The translations under genes were made by a program, and so were the position numbers. DNA of 64,000 nt from Macrocystis pyrifera (lineage: Eukaryota > Sar > Phaeophyceae > Laminariales > Laminariaceae). Under the pieces are notes generated by a model. The model was not told the origin of the DNA. It worked only from the letters and a program-made list of their open reading frames with translations, and made no database searches. Positions 23,507 through 35,041 of the stretch are shown here, in pieces (the first letter of the stretch is position 1; each line of letters begins with the position of its first letter). The stretch is from NCBI GenBank assembly GCA_031763025.1, contig JASSKH010000014.1, positions 10,902,563-10,966,562 of the forward strand. Reading direction: 5' to 3'.

Positions 23507-26500
23507 TTAGTTGTCACCCTCATTGTCGCCGAGGACCCCAGGAAGGACGTCGTACCACTCAAGCTCTTGAATATATTCCGAGTTCACTTCGTCATCGATG
23601 AATCCAACCGTCATCAAGTCGAGCGCGAAACGCAACAGGTGGCGAACACCGTCCAGCACGCCACCAAAGCCGAGCTCGGGCACGCGAGAACGATCTGCGC
23701 AGACGAAGAAGACACGGCCACAGGTGCATGCCGGGTGAATACACAATATACAGGGTTCTCCTCCGGTACATACCTATGGTGTGGCGCAAGAACGAACTGA
23801 AAACCCTACCGCATGGATGTGATACAATAATACTGCACATCGAGATATGTATACCCTTTTGCAAACGCGCCTGCAGTTCTTCGGGGGACAAACATATAGA
23901 CATGGAAACTGTGTGGAACTTTTTGTAACTATCGTATCACGGAGGACCACAGTAAATAACACAAAATTTTGTCAGCAAAATAGGTAAATATATTGGTTTT
24001 TGTGTACACCGTAGGTCCTATTTACCGTGGTCCTCCGCAATAGACTGAATCGCTATGAATACGTTTTCTTGATGATTCCGTCAAACATTGTACCAGATAT
24101 CATATTTGTCAGTACGTTAATGCATGTCTTCGTTGTGGCGCTCACGGCGAAGAAGGCCTCCCCCGCAAAAAAACGGGGTTTACAGACAAAGAAAAAGGTT
24201 TGAAAGCACATCACGCGTGACACACGGCACACACCGCACACGCACGCGTGATGCATGGAGCACAGCAGAGGGATACTAGTTTCAGACATAGGAAAGGATG
24301 CTGAGACTCTCGACCACACTCGGCTGCCCAAAAAACCGCACAGCAGCAGCAGCGTTGCACCTGTGACAACATGCATATATCACACGACAGCAGAGACTCG
24401 CAGCGCTACACATCGCAGCGTCTGGTACGATCGGGAGGTGTAAATTGAATAACGAAACGAATTGCTACATCGGATCGACCACTTGCACCCAAGTCCAACC
24501 GTGGAAGAAGAAACGGGACCACTAATACCCAATCACGAGCGAGCTGCCACTATCTCCAGCTGTTGAGCCAGTATTCTCTGCGTGCGCGCCCACGCACGGC
24601 TAAAATATACCAGTACGAAGCAAGTTTGGGTAAGACGACACAGCGCCCGGCAGGTTGCGAATCACGAACGAAGAAACAGAAGGAAGTTTGGGTAGGACCA
24701 CCGACCGGGGCAGGAGGCCTCATCCAATCCTATACGTACTTTGGATGATCGTTGGCACCGTGAAAGAATACTGTAGAATTATTTTCAACATGATCATTTC
24801 AATCCCAGGGATGGGCGCCGCGCTGAGAGCGCACTCACCGCGGGGTTTATCCCGGACGAGGCCCTCCTGCTCCGGAGCAGGAGGTCTCATCCAATCCAAT
24901 ACTTACTTTGAATTATCGTTGGCAGCGTGAAAGAATACCGAAGTAAAAAAAGGCAACCAACCGTACGTATCAATAGGAAGTCACGGCAACAAAGGGCGGA
25001 CAAGCTACCTCACACGTGATGCTGCTTTCTGGTCTGCTGGCGGACAGCAGGCGTGTCAAGCGTTGTAGACGGCTGGGTGTAGCACGCACCCTGCACTGTT
25101 CGTGTGCTGTTTGTTGTCTATATTGCCTGGGTTTCGAACACAGTACAAAGCTCAGTTGGAAAAAATAGACATGATCTCTGCGATAATCAAACTCGCCCCT
25201 TCAAGTCCGACATCGGGCATCGTGACCATTTGACCAAAATACCAAACGCCCATGATGTAATTTTCTGCGGCGCGCGACACATCGGGCGCAAACGAAAAGT
25301 ACAACAGAAGGGAGGGAGGTGGTGATGATGGATGACGCATCGTAGCTTCCCATAAAACAACCTGCCATACAAGAGTACACCGCACGCACGTGGTGTTTCG
25401 GGCCGCTCCTTGCTCTGTTGGGCGGGTTCGTAACGTTCTTCGTGTTATTTGTACTCTATGAATACATATCTGATACCTAAGGTAGATGTATGGTGTGTGC
25501 TCGGGGCAAGAAACGCAAAACAACTGAAACGGAAGAACATTTTTAACTCATTAATACCAAATTAAAACGGTGCTTACATTTCCGTGTTGAGTTAGCGTGG
25601 GTCTGTCACACACAGCAGCAAAGATAGGTATATGGTGGATTACGGGCCACAGGCTGCGATACAGCCAACTACCCATGGAAATACAGCGCAGATGGGTGGG
25701 CCACACACGCAAAGTGTTGCCTGCTGGTGTTTTCGGGCGGCAGCATTATAACGTTGGGCCCTCGGCCTGTTATCAGTGGTGTGCCTGGTACATGTCTGGG
25801 CTGTGCGCTCGTGAAAAGGCAAAAAGCTGACGACATCATACGGGTGCGTACGTGCAAAATATGGCCCCCCGTACTGAAACCAGAGAAATCGTCTTCACTT
25901 CCAATCCCGCCGAAAAAGACTTTGAGGGCTCGTCATGCACCCCAGAGGGCACGGATCGCACCCGGACCTCGACAAATGTGTCCGGACGGGTTTTCGTGTC
26001 GACTACTTGGCTTGGTGCCCAAACGTGCTCGTGCGAAGAGAAGTGCTAAACAAGTACGAACATTGCGGAAAGATAAGATAACTATACACACTTATTTACG
26101 CTGGCGAGATGGCTAAAATATGCATAAAGAGCGCTGGGTGTCAACGGAGACAAAGAGTGGAAAACGGGATCGAACAGGTACCTTCGGGTGATGGACCATA
26201 GAGTGCGTGGGGCGGGGGGCGATCAGCAAGGGCTACAAATGCGATCCTGGCCCACCCGAACAGCTCGTTGAAAAATACCAGTTGCTGATCGAGCTCAATT
26301 TCTGCGCGTGGCACGTCGTTAGCGACCATCCCTTCGTAGATATAAGCAGCCTGAAGCGACGGATAACGGGGGCGGAGGCATGTATGGAACAGGCGGGAGA
26401 TGGATGCCGGTCATAAACACATGTGCTACGAGTATATTGCTGGAGCCGAATTCAGCACACATCTGGTCAACTATCCGTGACCGTACACGACGCTTGGTAC

Positions 26501-29500
26501 CACTAGCGGGAACCACTGCATACATCATGACGACTCATCAATATGTCGTGGTGGTGCCGTGCTACGGCCACGAGAGGGTATTGAGGATGTTCTGTTGAGA
26601 CACCGTGGTATCCTCTAGCGCGACGATCTAGCAGACAGTGCAGCATGCTGCCACCTATCGCAGGCCCTCATTGGACTCTTCGTTAAAGTGTATATCTACT
26701 ATACGCATACCCGATGTTAGTCACGCAATACCTCCATCTCCGCCACTTTGCGACCCTAGAGTCTCACCATGCGGGGGCTGGTGTGGTGCCAGGTGTAAAC
26801 GCCCGTGGGGTAGATCACTCGACCCTCCGCCTGGTTTTCAGTTTACATCCGACGCGGGGGGTGTTCATCGTAGACGCTTGTTCCAAATATTGTTCGCGAG
26901 GGGCGCTATTGACGCATGTTACGCTAGGTGACACCTACCGTTTTCTCGGGCCCCGGATGAGAGGAGCTCTATACTTGGCTCATAAATGGACTTTTCAACA
27001 GCATGAAAGTGGAGCCCGATGACCACGGAATCAAACGAATGATACGTGACACCCAAAAAGGCGTTGCGGCGACACTGGGTAGTGCTTCGGTCAAGCAGGC
27101 ACGGCAGTCAGAAATGGTTTGGCACACAGACGCTATTATTTATGACCCTCTCGTGGCAAGGATCCTACACACGCGGCTGCTTTCCCACGCTCGGAACTCA
27201 CAGTCTCGAAGCCTTCTTGTGCGGCGCCAAAGTCCCCTACAGCCAGCCCTGCGAGCTCCAAGTCGTGCGCTTGTGTAACAAAGACGTTGTGCATCTTGAG
27301 GTCCCTGTGCATGAAGTTATTGTTGTTGCCCGCCACGACAAATCTCAAGAGCTGCGCACAAGTGGCAGAAGGGGAGACGGCGCAATTCGAGCCTGGAACA
27401 TTGGAGTGAGTGCCAGGTAACTGACCTATTATTTGGACCGTAGCAAGACCACTGTTCTAGTACGATCCACGCTCTCGACGTTTCACGGTGCAGAAATCTT
27501 GGCAAGCGACGCACGGCTGCAACTTCAGGAGATTGTTTTCCGGAGAATGGCTGTAGGCTGAGACTGTCACACGCTGCTACAAGTATCGAAGACGTGTGTG
27601 TGTCTATCTTGATATCGGCCTCGAATACACAGACGTTCCAACCCATGTATACATAGTGCGGTGAGGTCATGCCTCGTTTCAGTATTGTCCGGTCATATTA
27701 AACATTGCCGGCAAATACCAAGCAGAGAACAACCGCATGTGGAGCCTTGAAGTGACCAAGTAAAGATCGGCCGCGATTTGCTCTCGAATATATCACACCT
27801 GGCATGTGATGCGGGTGATTGCCTTGATGGAAAGGAAATCGCGGTGGCCAAGAGTCCCCGCTTGTTCCAAAAACGACGACAGAGGTCTGCGTAGGAGACC
27901 AGCGGGGGGAAAGCCTGGTGGTGAGTATCGATAACTAGAGCATGACCTAATGTGTCAACCTCGCCACGACAGCGTCTATCAATGCGTACGCGTGGCCGCA
28001 AACGCATGTCAGCTTGGCACCGGTAGAAAAAAGGAACGCATTTCGTGCGTGTCATTGTGACAACATGCCCTTTTATGACCGTTGCACCGGGTGTGATGTA
28101 TTCCACCCCAACCTTACACAGAGCGTTTGACGAGACTCACACGGCAATTTCCATCAAAAGCATCGCTGGTGTTCCCGTGGGGGTGTGAGCAGGCAAATAT
28201 CCCATCGGCCGTAGCACGTGATTAAGTTGCAGCCAGGCTCGCGCGTGCATGTCAGCCTCGGCATGTAGCTCATTCCTGGGATTTGTCGACAATTTGGGGA
28301 TTTTGGCGGCCACCTGCAAGAATTGGGGAGGAGGGTACATTTCAGCTAGCCAAGCAGGCAGTATTAGCCATACATCATAGAGTAAGTACACGGTTTATGG
28401 GCCTGGAGTTGGATCCCGGCGAGTTCCGAAAAAGCAAACAAAACTGTGTTTTATCCTTATGTCGGGAAAAGTACGAGAGCGTGAGTGGGCAAGACCCGAT
28501 GAACTCGATGTGCAACGGGATAGCTTAACCCTATGCGCAATATAAACGAAGATATTACTGTACAACGGGGGGGCAGAGAAGACATCTGAGCAATATGGCT
28601 TGTTCAGAGAACTCGGAAAACAGTGTGGTGATTAAACACAAAAATGACCATGTTTGAAACCTCTGCCGCGCACTGCATTTTCGGAATACGTCACGGCTGA
28701 AGCACGGACGGGGTTCGATATATATGTACATAAATATCGAACGGTCGTTTAGTCTCCCCGACACCGAATTGGCCCGTCGTCAAGCTTGCTCGATCTCAGG
28801 CTTAGAAGCTCGTTGTGGTGCTCGCTGTGAAAGTCGCCATAGCAACTCATTCGTGTGTAAGAAGGGTGGATTTCGTGTCAAATCAGGGCGATCAAGACTT
28901 TTGAAGGCGTGGCGGAGACTATTCAATGGAAGGAATACATGAACGGTGAATCTACTTACACTGTTCGCTTCGTGGGTGAAATCTATTCAAATAACTGTAC
29001 CTATCTGTTATATGGTACCAACTATACACACCGCGATGTCAATACGTTAATAATACCACGTATACACACTGTCATGTTAGCTGGGTCTTGGGTGTTCACG
29101 ATGATCGTTTGCTCGAATTCTGCAGCAACCCGCCGTCAGACGCGGTACTTAGACGATTGGCTACTGGTACCATTCTGACGCAATCAAACTTGAACATGGA
29201 CAGCTGGCAATGCCGTTTACGCTATACGAGTACATGATATGGGCACGTTATTGAATCAACTTAGTCTGAGGCATCAGCAATCGTGTACTCATTGGTCTGT
29301 GGTTCAACGTTTCAGTTTTTACGTGATAATAGCGCCACCTGCACTATTTTCCATCGCCATTCTTGGTGATCTCGCTAAGCGTACTTTGATGTGAAACCAA
29401 ACATCTCATCTCCGCCCACCTGGTCAGCACAACTTTCAACAATCTTTCAACAATCTGGACGAAAATACCAAACGTCTTCAACGATACCAACGTGTGGCTA

Positions 29501-30894
29501 CTACAGTACACCTACTAAACCTCAAACACAATGAAAACACCAGAAACATATACACACATACATGCGATAAGAACGTACGCGTTTGCTCCTGCAGGTTCCC
29601 GAAAGGCATGTTAGAGGACGAGCAATCTACGCGCTTCAAGGTTAACATAGTAGACAACCACCGGCGCAGGTGCCAAAACTAACCACTGCCGCTGGAAACA
29701 CAACGAAAACCATGCATCGCATTCAGCAGGTACGTTGAATGCGCCCGAATACGCCGATCAACACTAACAAAAGTGCATGTGTGTGTGACCAAATCTGCGA
29801 TCGCAAGGACAGTGGAGAGCCACGCTGTACTGATTAATCAAAAAGTGTGTAACTCTGGAGTCGTCGCTCTGGCTTTTTCTAGAACGCGTGTTATATCTGG
29901 CTCTAGGGCGCTCAAATCAGGTTCAGCACCTCACAGTGACCCAGCTCTACAGTGTTTCTACGGTAGCTGTTACTATATTCAACTGGTGGAGTATTTCATG
30001 GTTACTTGTATCTGTGGTAGTTGTCCTGTCCTCAAAACACAACAGTACAAACCAGATGTGTTCCATCATTGCGACTGTATGCTGGTTTAGAATATCTCCT
30101 TACTACAGTGTACAGTAGCAGAAATCAACAGGAAGGACATTTCCCATCGTCGACAAGCGGTACCGCTGTATACGCATGTGCCCTAACCATGACAACTTCG
30201 GTCAGACCCATGCATGCTGCTGCTGAAGAACTAGAGGGGTTGGACTGTAAGAGTAGACAAACAAAACACCGAACAATCACAAAGGAGTTGAGCGAACGGC
30301 CCCACAAGCAGTGCACGCTACGCTCGAGTACGAGCCACCAGCAGCTATGTTGGCCGTTGGCACCTTGTGCAGCTTGCATTTGGTAACCGGGGGGGCTCCG
30401 TCGAGGGGACAAGCTGAACCCTTTAAACTTCCTCTTTCAAGTGTACTGCTACCCAGCAATTTACAACTTAAATGTAGTTACCTGAAACACACGCAACATA
30501 GTGACAATGCGAGATTTCAGGCAGCTGCTGCGTACACTAAGGATACCGACTCCAGTGCCCTGTTTTCACATGCATGGTTCAAGTTAGCGACTTTTGACGA
30601 CAGTAGGATAATCAATCGATTAAGTCTGCGTTGCTGCTGTCTTGAAATTCACCGGCACACTGGAACGGAGGCCTAGACGACATTGGAGGTAGAATAAGGT
30701 ACACGTTTGTGTAGTTATTACCTCACCTCCATCAGGAGTCGGGCACCACCAGCGTCAAAGACCTTGGCTCGGTAAACCGTCCCTTGCCCACCGCTGCCTA
30801 GAATATCCTCGTAGTCCACGCAAATCATGACCGGGCCCGTGTCTTTCAAGATAACTTGGCCGTGGCCGTCTCGGCTGAGCGGTAACTGTTCCAT
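23507..30894 (-). CDS. Protein kinase, seven exons (probable Ser/Thr kinase)
   Basis: Predicted exons (minus strand): 30,894-30,727; 28,313-28,141; 27,914-27,799; 27,392-27,202; 26,830-26,768; 26,350-26,182; 23,694-23,507, with splice phases compatible throughout, giving about 355 residues. Exon 1 starts at the ATG at 30,894 (a TAA lies in frame upstream) and carries the glycine loop ILGSGGQGTVYRAKV; its donor is GTGAGG. Exon 2 follows a CTTGCAG acceptor and opens with VAAKIPK (ATP-binding lysine), then a Glu-containing helix C segment and a hydrophobic LLMEIA hinge. Exon 4 has FMHRDLKMHNVFV (catalytic Asp, Lys, Asn) and GDFGAAQE. Exon 5 holds the activation loop ending TSPRM, where APE is expected, so the Glu is missing. 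Exon 6 (EGMVANDVPRAEIELDQQLV) resembles a CDK-like C-lobe. The DxW helix F block is not seen between exons 5 and 6, so an exon may be missed or lost. The last exon fits by phase and acceptor but not by motif. Confidence 0.6.
23736..23930 (+). repeat. Diverged fragment of repeat P
   Basis: The segment starting tatacagggttctcctccgg and continuing through ggcgcaagaacgaact resembles the start of repeat P at 50,826 and 53,455. It lies between the last kinase exon and MITE copy 3, that is, in the proposed last intron. Confidence 0.4.
23937..24040. mobile_element. MITE family M1, copy 3
   Basis: A 104-bp element from TCACGGAGGACC to GGTCCTCCGCAA, flanked by TA at 23,935-23,936 and 24,041-24,042. 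The interior aaaataggtaaatata and ggtttttgtgtacaccgtagg words are those of the family. Confidence 0.85.
24043..26100 (-). repeat. Dispersed repeat E, right copy, inside the kinase's last intron
   Basis: The reverse complement of about 24,043-25,790 matches 520-2,300 in order. The 3' part in plus orientation (25,640-26,090) also matches the end of repeat R at 53,040-53,420 and 57,800-58,210, sharing the tactgaaaccaggg, tcgtctt.tcca.tcccgccg and gacctcgac.aatgtgtccgg words. It therefore links the E and P-Q-R families. It contains one diverged T-arm-like unit near 25,160-25,250. Confidence 0.65.
28314..30726 (-). other. Kinase intron 1 (about 2.4 kb); no other gene seen
   Basis: Bounded by GTGAGG and CTTGCAG. 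Much longer than the other introns (about 0.2-0.5 kb), apart from the last (about 2.5 kb). It holds a 30-bp palindrome at 28,713-28,742 (GTTCGATAT... ATATCGAAC) but no recognisable mobile element. An inserted element too diverged to recognise is possible. Confidence 0.45.
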
Positions 30895-32304
30895 CAAGAT
30901 GCGAGAACAATAGGTTTAGCGAGCCACGGTTCGAGACTGCCCAGACCAAAATCGAGAATGGCCGCCCCACGACCTGATTCAGCTGGGTGGAACGTCGACT
31001 GGCGGCTCTCTCCGTGCCCCTATCCATCTGCTGAAGACGGCCATGTGCCAGCACAGCTTGATCTTGCGTCTTGTGCTTATAATCACCCCTACTAGGTGAC
31101 CTGTTTGAAGATGGGGATGGACCTAGGTGACGTCGCCATCTCCCGCCGGGTGAACCGAAAAGGTACCTGGGGAAGAGTGACTTAAAACCCCGGAACGACC
31201 GAAAGTTGCCATTAGCGTGTATGGCCAACTCGGTATTACTTGTCTCCCACGGCGTGACAGAATCAGAAAAAAAAATCGTGGGGCTGGTGAGTGTAGCGTT
31301 CTGCCGTACACCAGTCTTGCGTGTCTAAGGCTAGAACCACCGACATATCTGCAGAGGTGTTTACAGCAGTACTGCCACATATGTTTTCTACGCGGATCAA
31401 CCGACATGACCGCAGTCGAATGGTCACGCTCACGTTCTACGTTGTAAGACCGACCTGTGTGCCCTCGTAGGAATGTAGCACCGTGCTGGGAAAAACAATG
31501 TGAGTTGGACAAAGTACGTACCTGGTGTGTACGGGGTTCGCGTCGGTCGTGTCAAGTCTCAATAATGTTTTGTACGTGATATACCAGAAACGAATCTGGC
31601 TCACTGCGTTTGTTAATGAAATGTGTTCAGATCGGAGTGCTTTGGAGTGCTTCGGGCTGCATGCCAGGGTGTGTTCGTGCAAAAACATACTCGTGCCACA
31701 GCAATCAACAGCACTTTTTTCATGAGGTCATCATGCACTGAGGTTTACACACAATCATACTTAATGTCACAGGGCAGACGGTCTTCGAGCTCTGGATCCG
31801 GGAGACATACTGCTGGCTGACAAAGTGGTATGGCACCACGCATCGTACTGTAGTAAGTATTCCTAAACCACCTGGTGAGTAAGGGGCATTTCCAGCATAC
31901 ATGTGATGTTATAGGCGATATGCTATATCATACTCCCACTGGCTCTGACGTGCCTGGCATGCTCCTAATTCCGAATTAGGACTGCTGTACTAGTAGTGCA
32001 TCACCAGGTAAGCTTAAAATGATGGACCCGAAACGGCTGAAACCATGGTGGAGAGATTGTGCGAGCCTCTTCGGGCTGAACGGCGCTCGCATTCTCCGCC
32101 ACGAATGCCGCCTGCGAGGTCTACTCGAGGGCCGTATGTTTGCGATCGTCGAGCCCCCTATCAACAACAGAAGAACCGGGCGACACTCGTAGCCGGATTC
32201 TCACAACACAGACTGGGCAGATGACATGCCCAAGTGTCGACGGCACGGTAAGCATTTAGTGGGAATCGAGTATTTATGGCCCCTTGCGTACCTGAATATC
32301 GTAA
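30895..32304. other. Upstream flank of the kinase gene; no supported gene
   Basis: A minus-strand frame at 31,228-30,755 overlaps kinase exon 1 in a different frame and is not supported. No TATA or other promoter element can be assigned with confidence. Confidence 0.35.
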
Positions 32305-32574
32305 CTATTTCGTACGTATGTTGAACACAAGGTCGTCGACGGTTCCACCTCTTGAACATACGGCCAAACCTTTGGGAATTTTATGATGATCGCATATATC
32401 ACAAATAGTGTCGTAGTGCTTGAATATTTTCAATATATTCATTCGCCATCTATCTGACGGTGTGCCAACCCAATCCTTCAGTAATTTGTCCTCTTGGTTG
32501 ATGTTTTTTATCCCCTCGTCGCCGGCTTCCCAAATGTCCCAAAAATGGTCGAGCCTCGTACACGGCCTAACCAC
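32305..32574 (-). CDS. Unidentified ORF, Asp/Lys/Trp-rich, possible last exon
   Basis: The frame opens after a cttctaag splice-acceptor-like site, with a TAA in frame just upstream, and ends at a TAG at 32,305-32,307. The peptide looks natural and hydrophilic: LDHFWDIWEAGDEGIKNINQ, then KDWVGTPSDRWRMNILKIF, then CDICDHHKIPKG. A C-x2-C-x-H-H cluster could bind metal. Codons are more AT-rich than in the kinase or the MULE. No family is recognised; it may be a transposon, a viral remnant or a host exon. A second AT-rich minus-strand frame lies upstream at 33,331-33,546 and might belong to the same gene. Confidence 0.4.
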   Translation of the reverse strand: MVRPCTRLDHFWDIWEAGDEGIKNINQEDKLLKDWVGTPSDRWRMNILKIFKHYDTICDICDHHKIPKGLAVCSRGGTVDDLVFNIRTK

Positions 32575-33017
32575 TTAGAAGTAGCCAATCAACAGCGACA
32601 ACTATGAGGGGTCAATTGCTCCTCGGCATGTCTGCCTGACTAGATGATTTCCCGGAAATGTTGGAAGCACTGACCGCGCAGAATCAATATTACGTAAGAT
32701 TTGATGGTGAAGGTCAATATCGTCACCAGCTACTAATAAAAGAATTGCCGAAAAGGAACTAAATCCACAATACAGCAGTAGCTCAACATATAGGTTATTT
32801 ATCTTCTTTCATCCACTCCCACCCGTATATATTTAGTGGTACAGAGTATCTCGGTACAGTACCGGTATATTTTATCTCGAATGTCATGCTGTTCTCCCTC
32901 GTAGGCAGCATTTGTCTACAACAAACAACAGCAGTACATACTAAATTTATTAATTGACAGTAGCAGTGAATTAAGTATTTCAGTCGACCTCTATCCCTAC
33001 TACAAGTAAACTAAATA

Positions 33018-33121
33018 TGACGGGGGACCATAGTAAATAGGACCAAATATTGTTCTTAATAATAGGTGTAAATATAGTTTTTATGTATATCATAGGTCTT
33101 ATTAACCATGGACCCCCGTAA
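33018..33121. mobile_element. MITE family M1, copy 4
   Basis: A 104-bp element from TGACGGGGGACC to GGACCCCCGTAA, flanked by TA at 33,016-33,017 and 33,122-33,123. It lies between two unidentified minus-strand ORFs, which would make it intronic if they are one gene. Confidence 0.85.
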
Positions 33122-33330
33122 TACCAGATGTCTCGAAACATGAAAGGCCAGGTTGAACTCTGATATTGAATCAAACCAGTCCTATACTGTACTGAGAAAC
33201 ATTGTGATATACATTACTGAATATTTATATTTGTCGTTTCGGGGCCGTGTCCTTGATTATCCGCCTTCATCAGGCAAGGGAAAGTGGAAATATTCACGAC
33301 GTCCTCTTTGGAGATAGACCCTGCAATTCT

Positions 33331-33546
33331 TCACACACACGCGTTCGGTTCTATGATCTCCTGCCCAATCGTTAACCAATCCAGTATCCCAGTGTGTTGT
33401 TTTACTTTCAGTCTGTTTTTCAAATATTGTATAGGTATGCTCTCAAGCGCTGGCTTCCATATTCCATCATTCACTACCAAATACATAACATGTATGGCTA
33501 ATAGAAATATGATGAACAACGAATTCGGTAAGAACGCAAAAGATCA
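33331..33546 (-). CDS. Unidentified AT-rich ORF, possible exon
   Basis: The frame is open from about 33,546 to a stop near 33,331. It starts with a hydrophobic stretch (LFIIFLLAIHVMYLVV) and continues with NDGIWKPALESIPIQYLKN and HTGILDWLTIGQEI. A TTGGTAG site before NDGIW could be a splice acceptor, in which case the hydrophobic part would be intron. No family recognised. The opposite strand is also open (33,284-33,550), so the strand is uncertain. Confidence 0.3.
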
Positions 33547-34205
33547 CTGAAAATAAAAACAGTCTACACTTGAAAAATCGAGCAAGAATCAAGCAAGTAA
33601 CTTACTGTACGAGTGTAGACCGTCTTTCGCTGATACGGCGGTAGCTGAAATGTTGGTGCTCGATCTGTACAATGCAAATAACTATACGGCGTACCGTGTA
33701 CCCCTGTCTGCTCCTGTACTGCGTTGTATCAAGGTTACTATTAATATTAATAATTACTACTACTGTTGTTTGTGTGCGTGGCAAGTCCAACGATATAAAG
33801 CAAAATAAATGTTATCCCGTGCGATCTGTGATATACCGCTGCGTTACGAGTCAGTGTGGAGCTGGAGGCTGGCTTGGTGTAACATATACCGTTGCTGCTC
33901 TTCGTTGTGATCGACTGTGCGTGGCAGCTCAACTGATCTCAAGAAAAATGTAATCCCGTGCGAGACTTGACCTGCCGCCAAGGCAGCGCTCAACCAGAAC
34001 CAATGGAATGTAGCTGGCGACAGCCACAAGCCCTGAAAGACGACTGGAAAAAAAAAAATAGAAACAAACGTAGATCAGAACTGAGGAGTAAGTAGTACGT
34101 GTTATTGGCCGAATTTAATACCTGGTGCCTGGCATATTGGAAGTGGAGGTCCAGATACCTCAGTTCTCACTTTTCTTTTTTTTCAAGTCCCAGACCACTT
34201 TCGTC
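33547..34205. other. No gene seen
   Basis: No supported exon or repeat before the SINE that follows. Confidence 0.3.
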
Positions 34206-34532
34206 TTTTTTTTTTTTTTCATCCATCACTTTTACTTTCCAACCTAACCCGTAGAAGGTTTTACCCTCAACGATCTTCTGGACAAGCCGTGGTCACAGGT
34301 GTCGTCCCTTCTCCCCCCCGGTACGTGCCTTTATTTTTTGTCGCGAATAGGGTTCAGCATTCCCACTGCTCGTCGATTTTCCTCGAATGTAGCTAACTCA
34401 CGCTCTCGCGCTTTCCGCTAATCATATTTTTATGCAATAAAAAGTGCCTACGAGCATGCACTCGGTGAGACTTGAACCCACGAAATTGATCTTGATGGGC
34501 ACGCGGACCGCTTACCAAGCCACCGGGACGCC
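34206..34532 (-). mobile_element. tRNA-derived SINE, copy a
   Basis: On the minus strand the element starts GGCGTCCCGGTGGCTTGGTAA, an A-box-like tRNA head. It continues through a B-box-like GTGGGTTCAAGTCTCAC T-arm near 34,470 and ends in an A-rich tail (the T run at 34,206-34,219). The body after the head is shared with the copies at 49,067 and 54,974, including the aagcgcgagagcgtgagtt.gc word. SINEs are transcribed from the internal promoter and moved by a partner LINE, which is not in this window. Confidence 0.75.
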
Positions 34533-34798
34533 GGTTGTATGCTTAGGGCGGGTCCTGAACGAGAAAAAAAACAAGAAAATAAATGAATATGAAACGAAGC
34601 TAAAAACGAAGAACGAAGTTAAAGATCAAGTATTTAATAATTATACTGGCCAATCTCAATGAACTAGAAGTAGAGATCCCGATAGGTCCGTTTTTATACT
34701 TCGTTTTGTTTCGGCCCCCGACTACTTCATGTTTTCGAAATGGATGTGATTTTTACGAAATATGTCCTGCCCAAACGAGGGCGAAGCGGAACCCGGGA

Positions 34799-35041
34799 GG
34801 GGCTCTAGCGCTGACATGAAGCTCCGATTGAGTTTCTACGACCGGTTGTCCAGCACACGATGACCGAGGTAGTGCCTGTGGCTGCCGTTCGGCTTGTCTG
34901 CTGACGTTGCGAGCATATATAGGGGCTTGAGCGTTGGCGTGAAGTTCTGACTGGGTTTCTACGACCGGCTGTCAAGTGCACGATGGCCGAGGTAGTGTAT
35001 GTCGCTGCTGTTCGGCTTGTCTGCTGACGTCGCGAGCATAT
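34799..35041. repeat. Tandem duplication, two ~121-bp units
   Basis: Unit 1 begins near 34,799 (ggggctctagcgctgacatg) and unit 2 near 34,920 (ggggcttgagcgttggcgtg). Both contain gtttctacgaccgg.tgtc, accgaggtagtg-type and ttcggcttgtctgctgacgt words and end gcgagcatata. Confidence 0.7.

Noticed and set aside
520-26100. A Polinton/Maverick or giant virus-like element bounded by the repeat E inverted copies
   Set aside because: No DNA polymerase B, integrase, packaging ATPase or capsid-like frames were found between the copies, and repeat E also has relatives near 53 and 58 kb, so it is dispersed rather than a terminal repeat.
34440-34532. Functional tRNA gene on the minus strand
   Set aside because: Although A- and B-box-like words are present, the head continues into a shared SINE body with an A-rich tail and the cloverleaf is imperfect.
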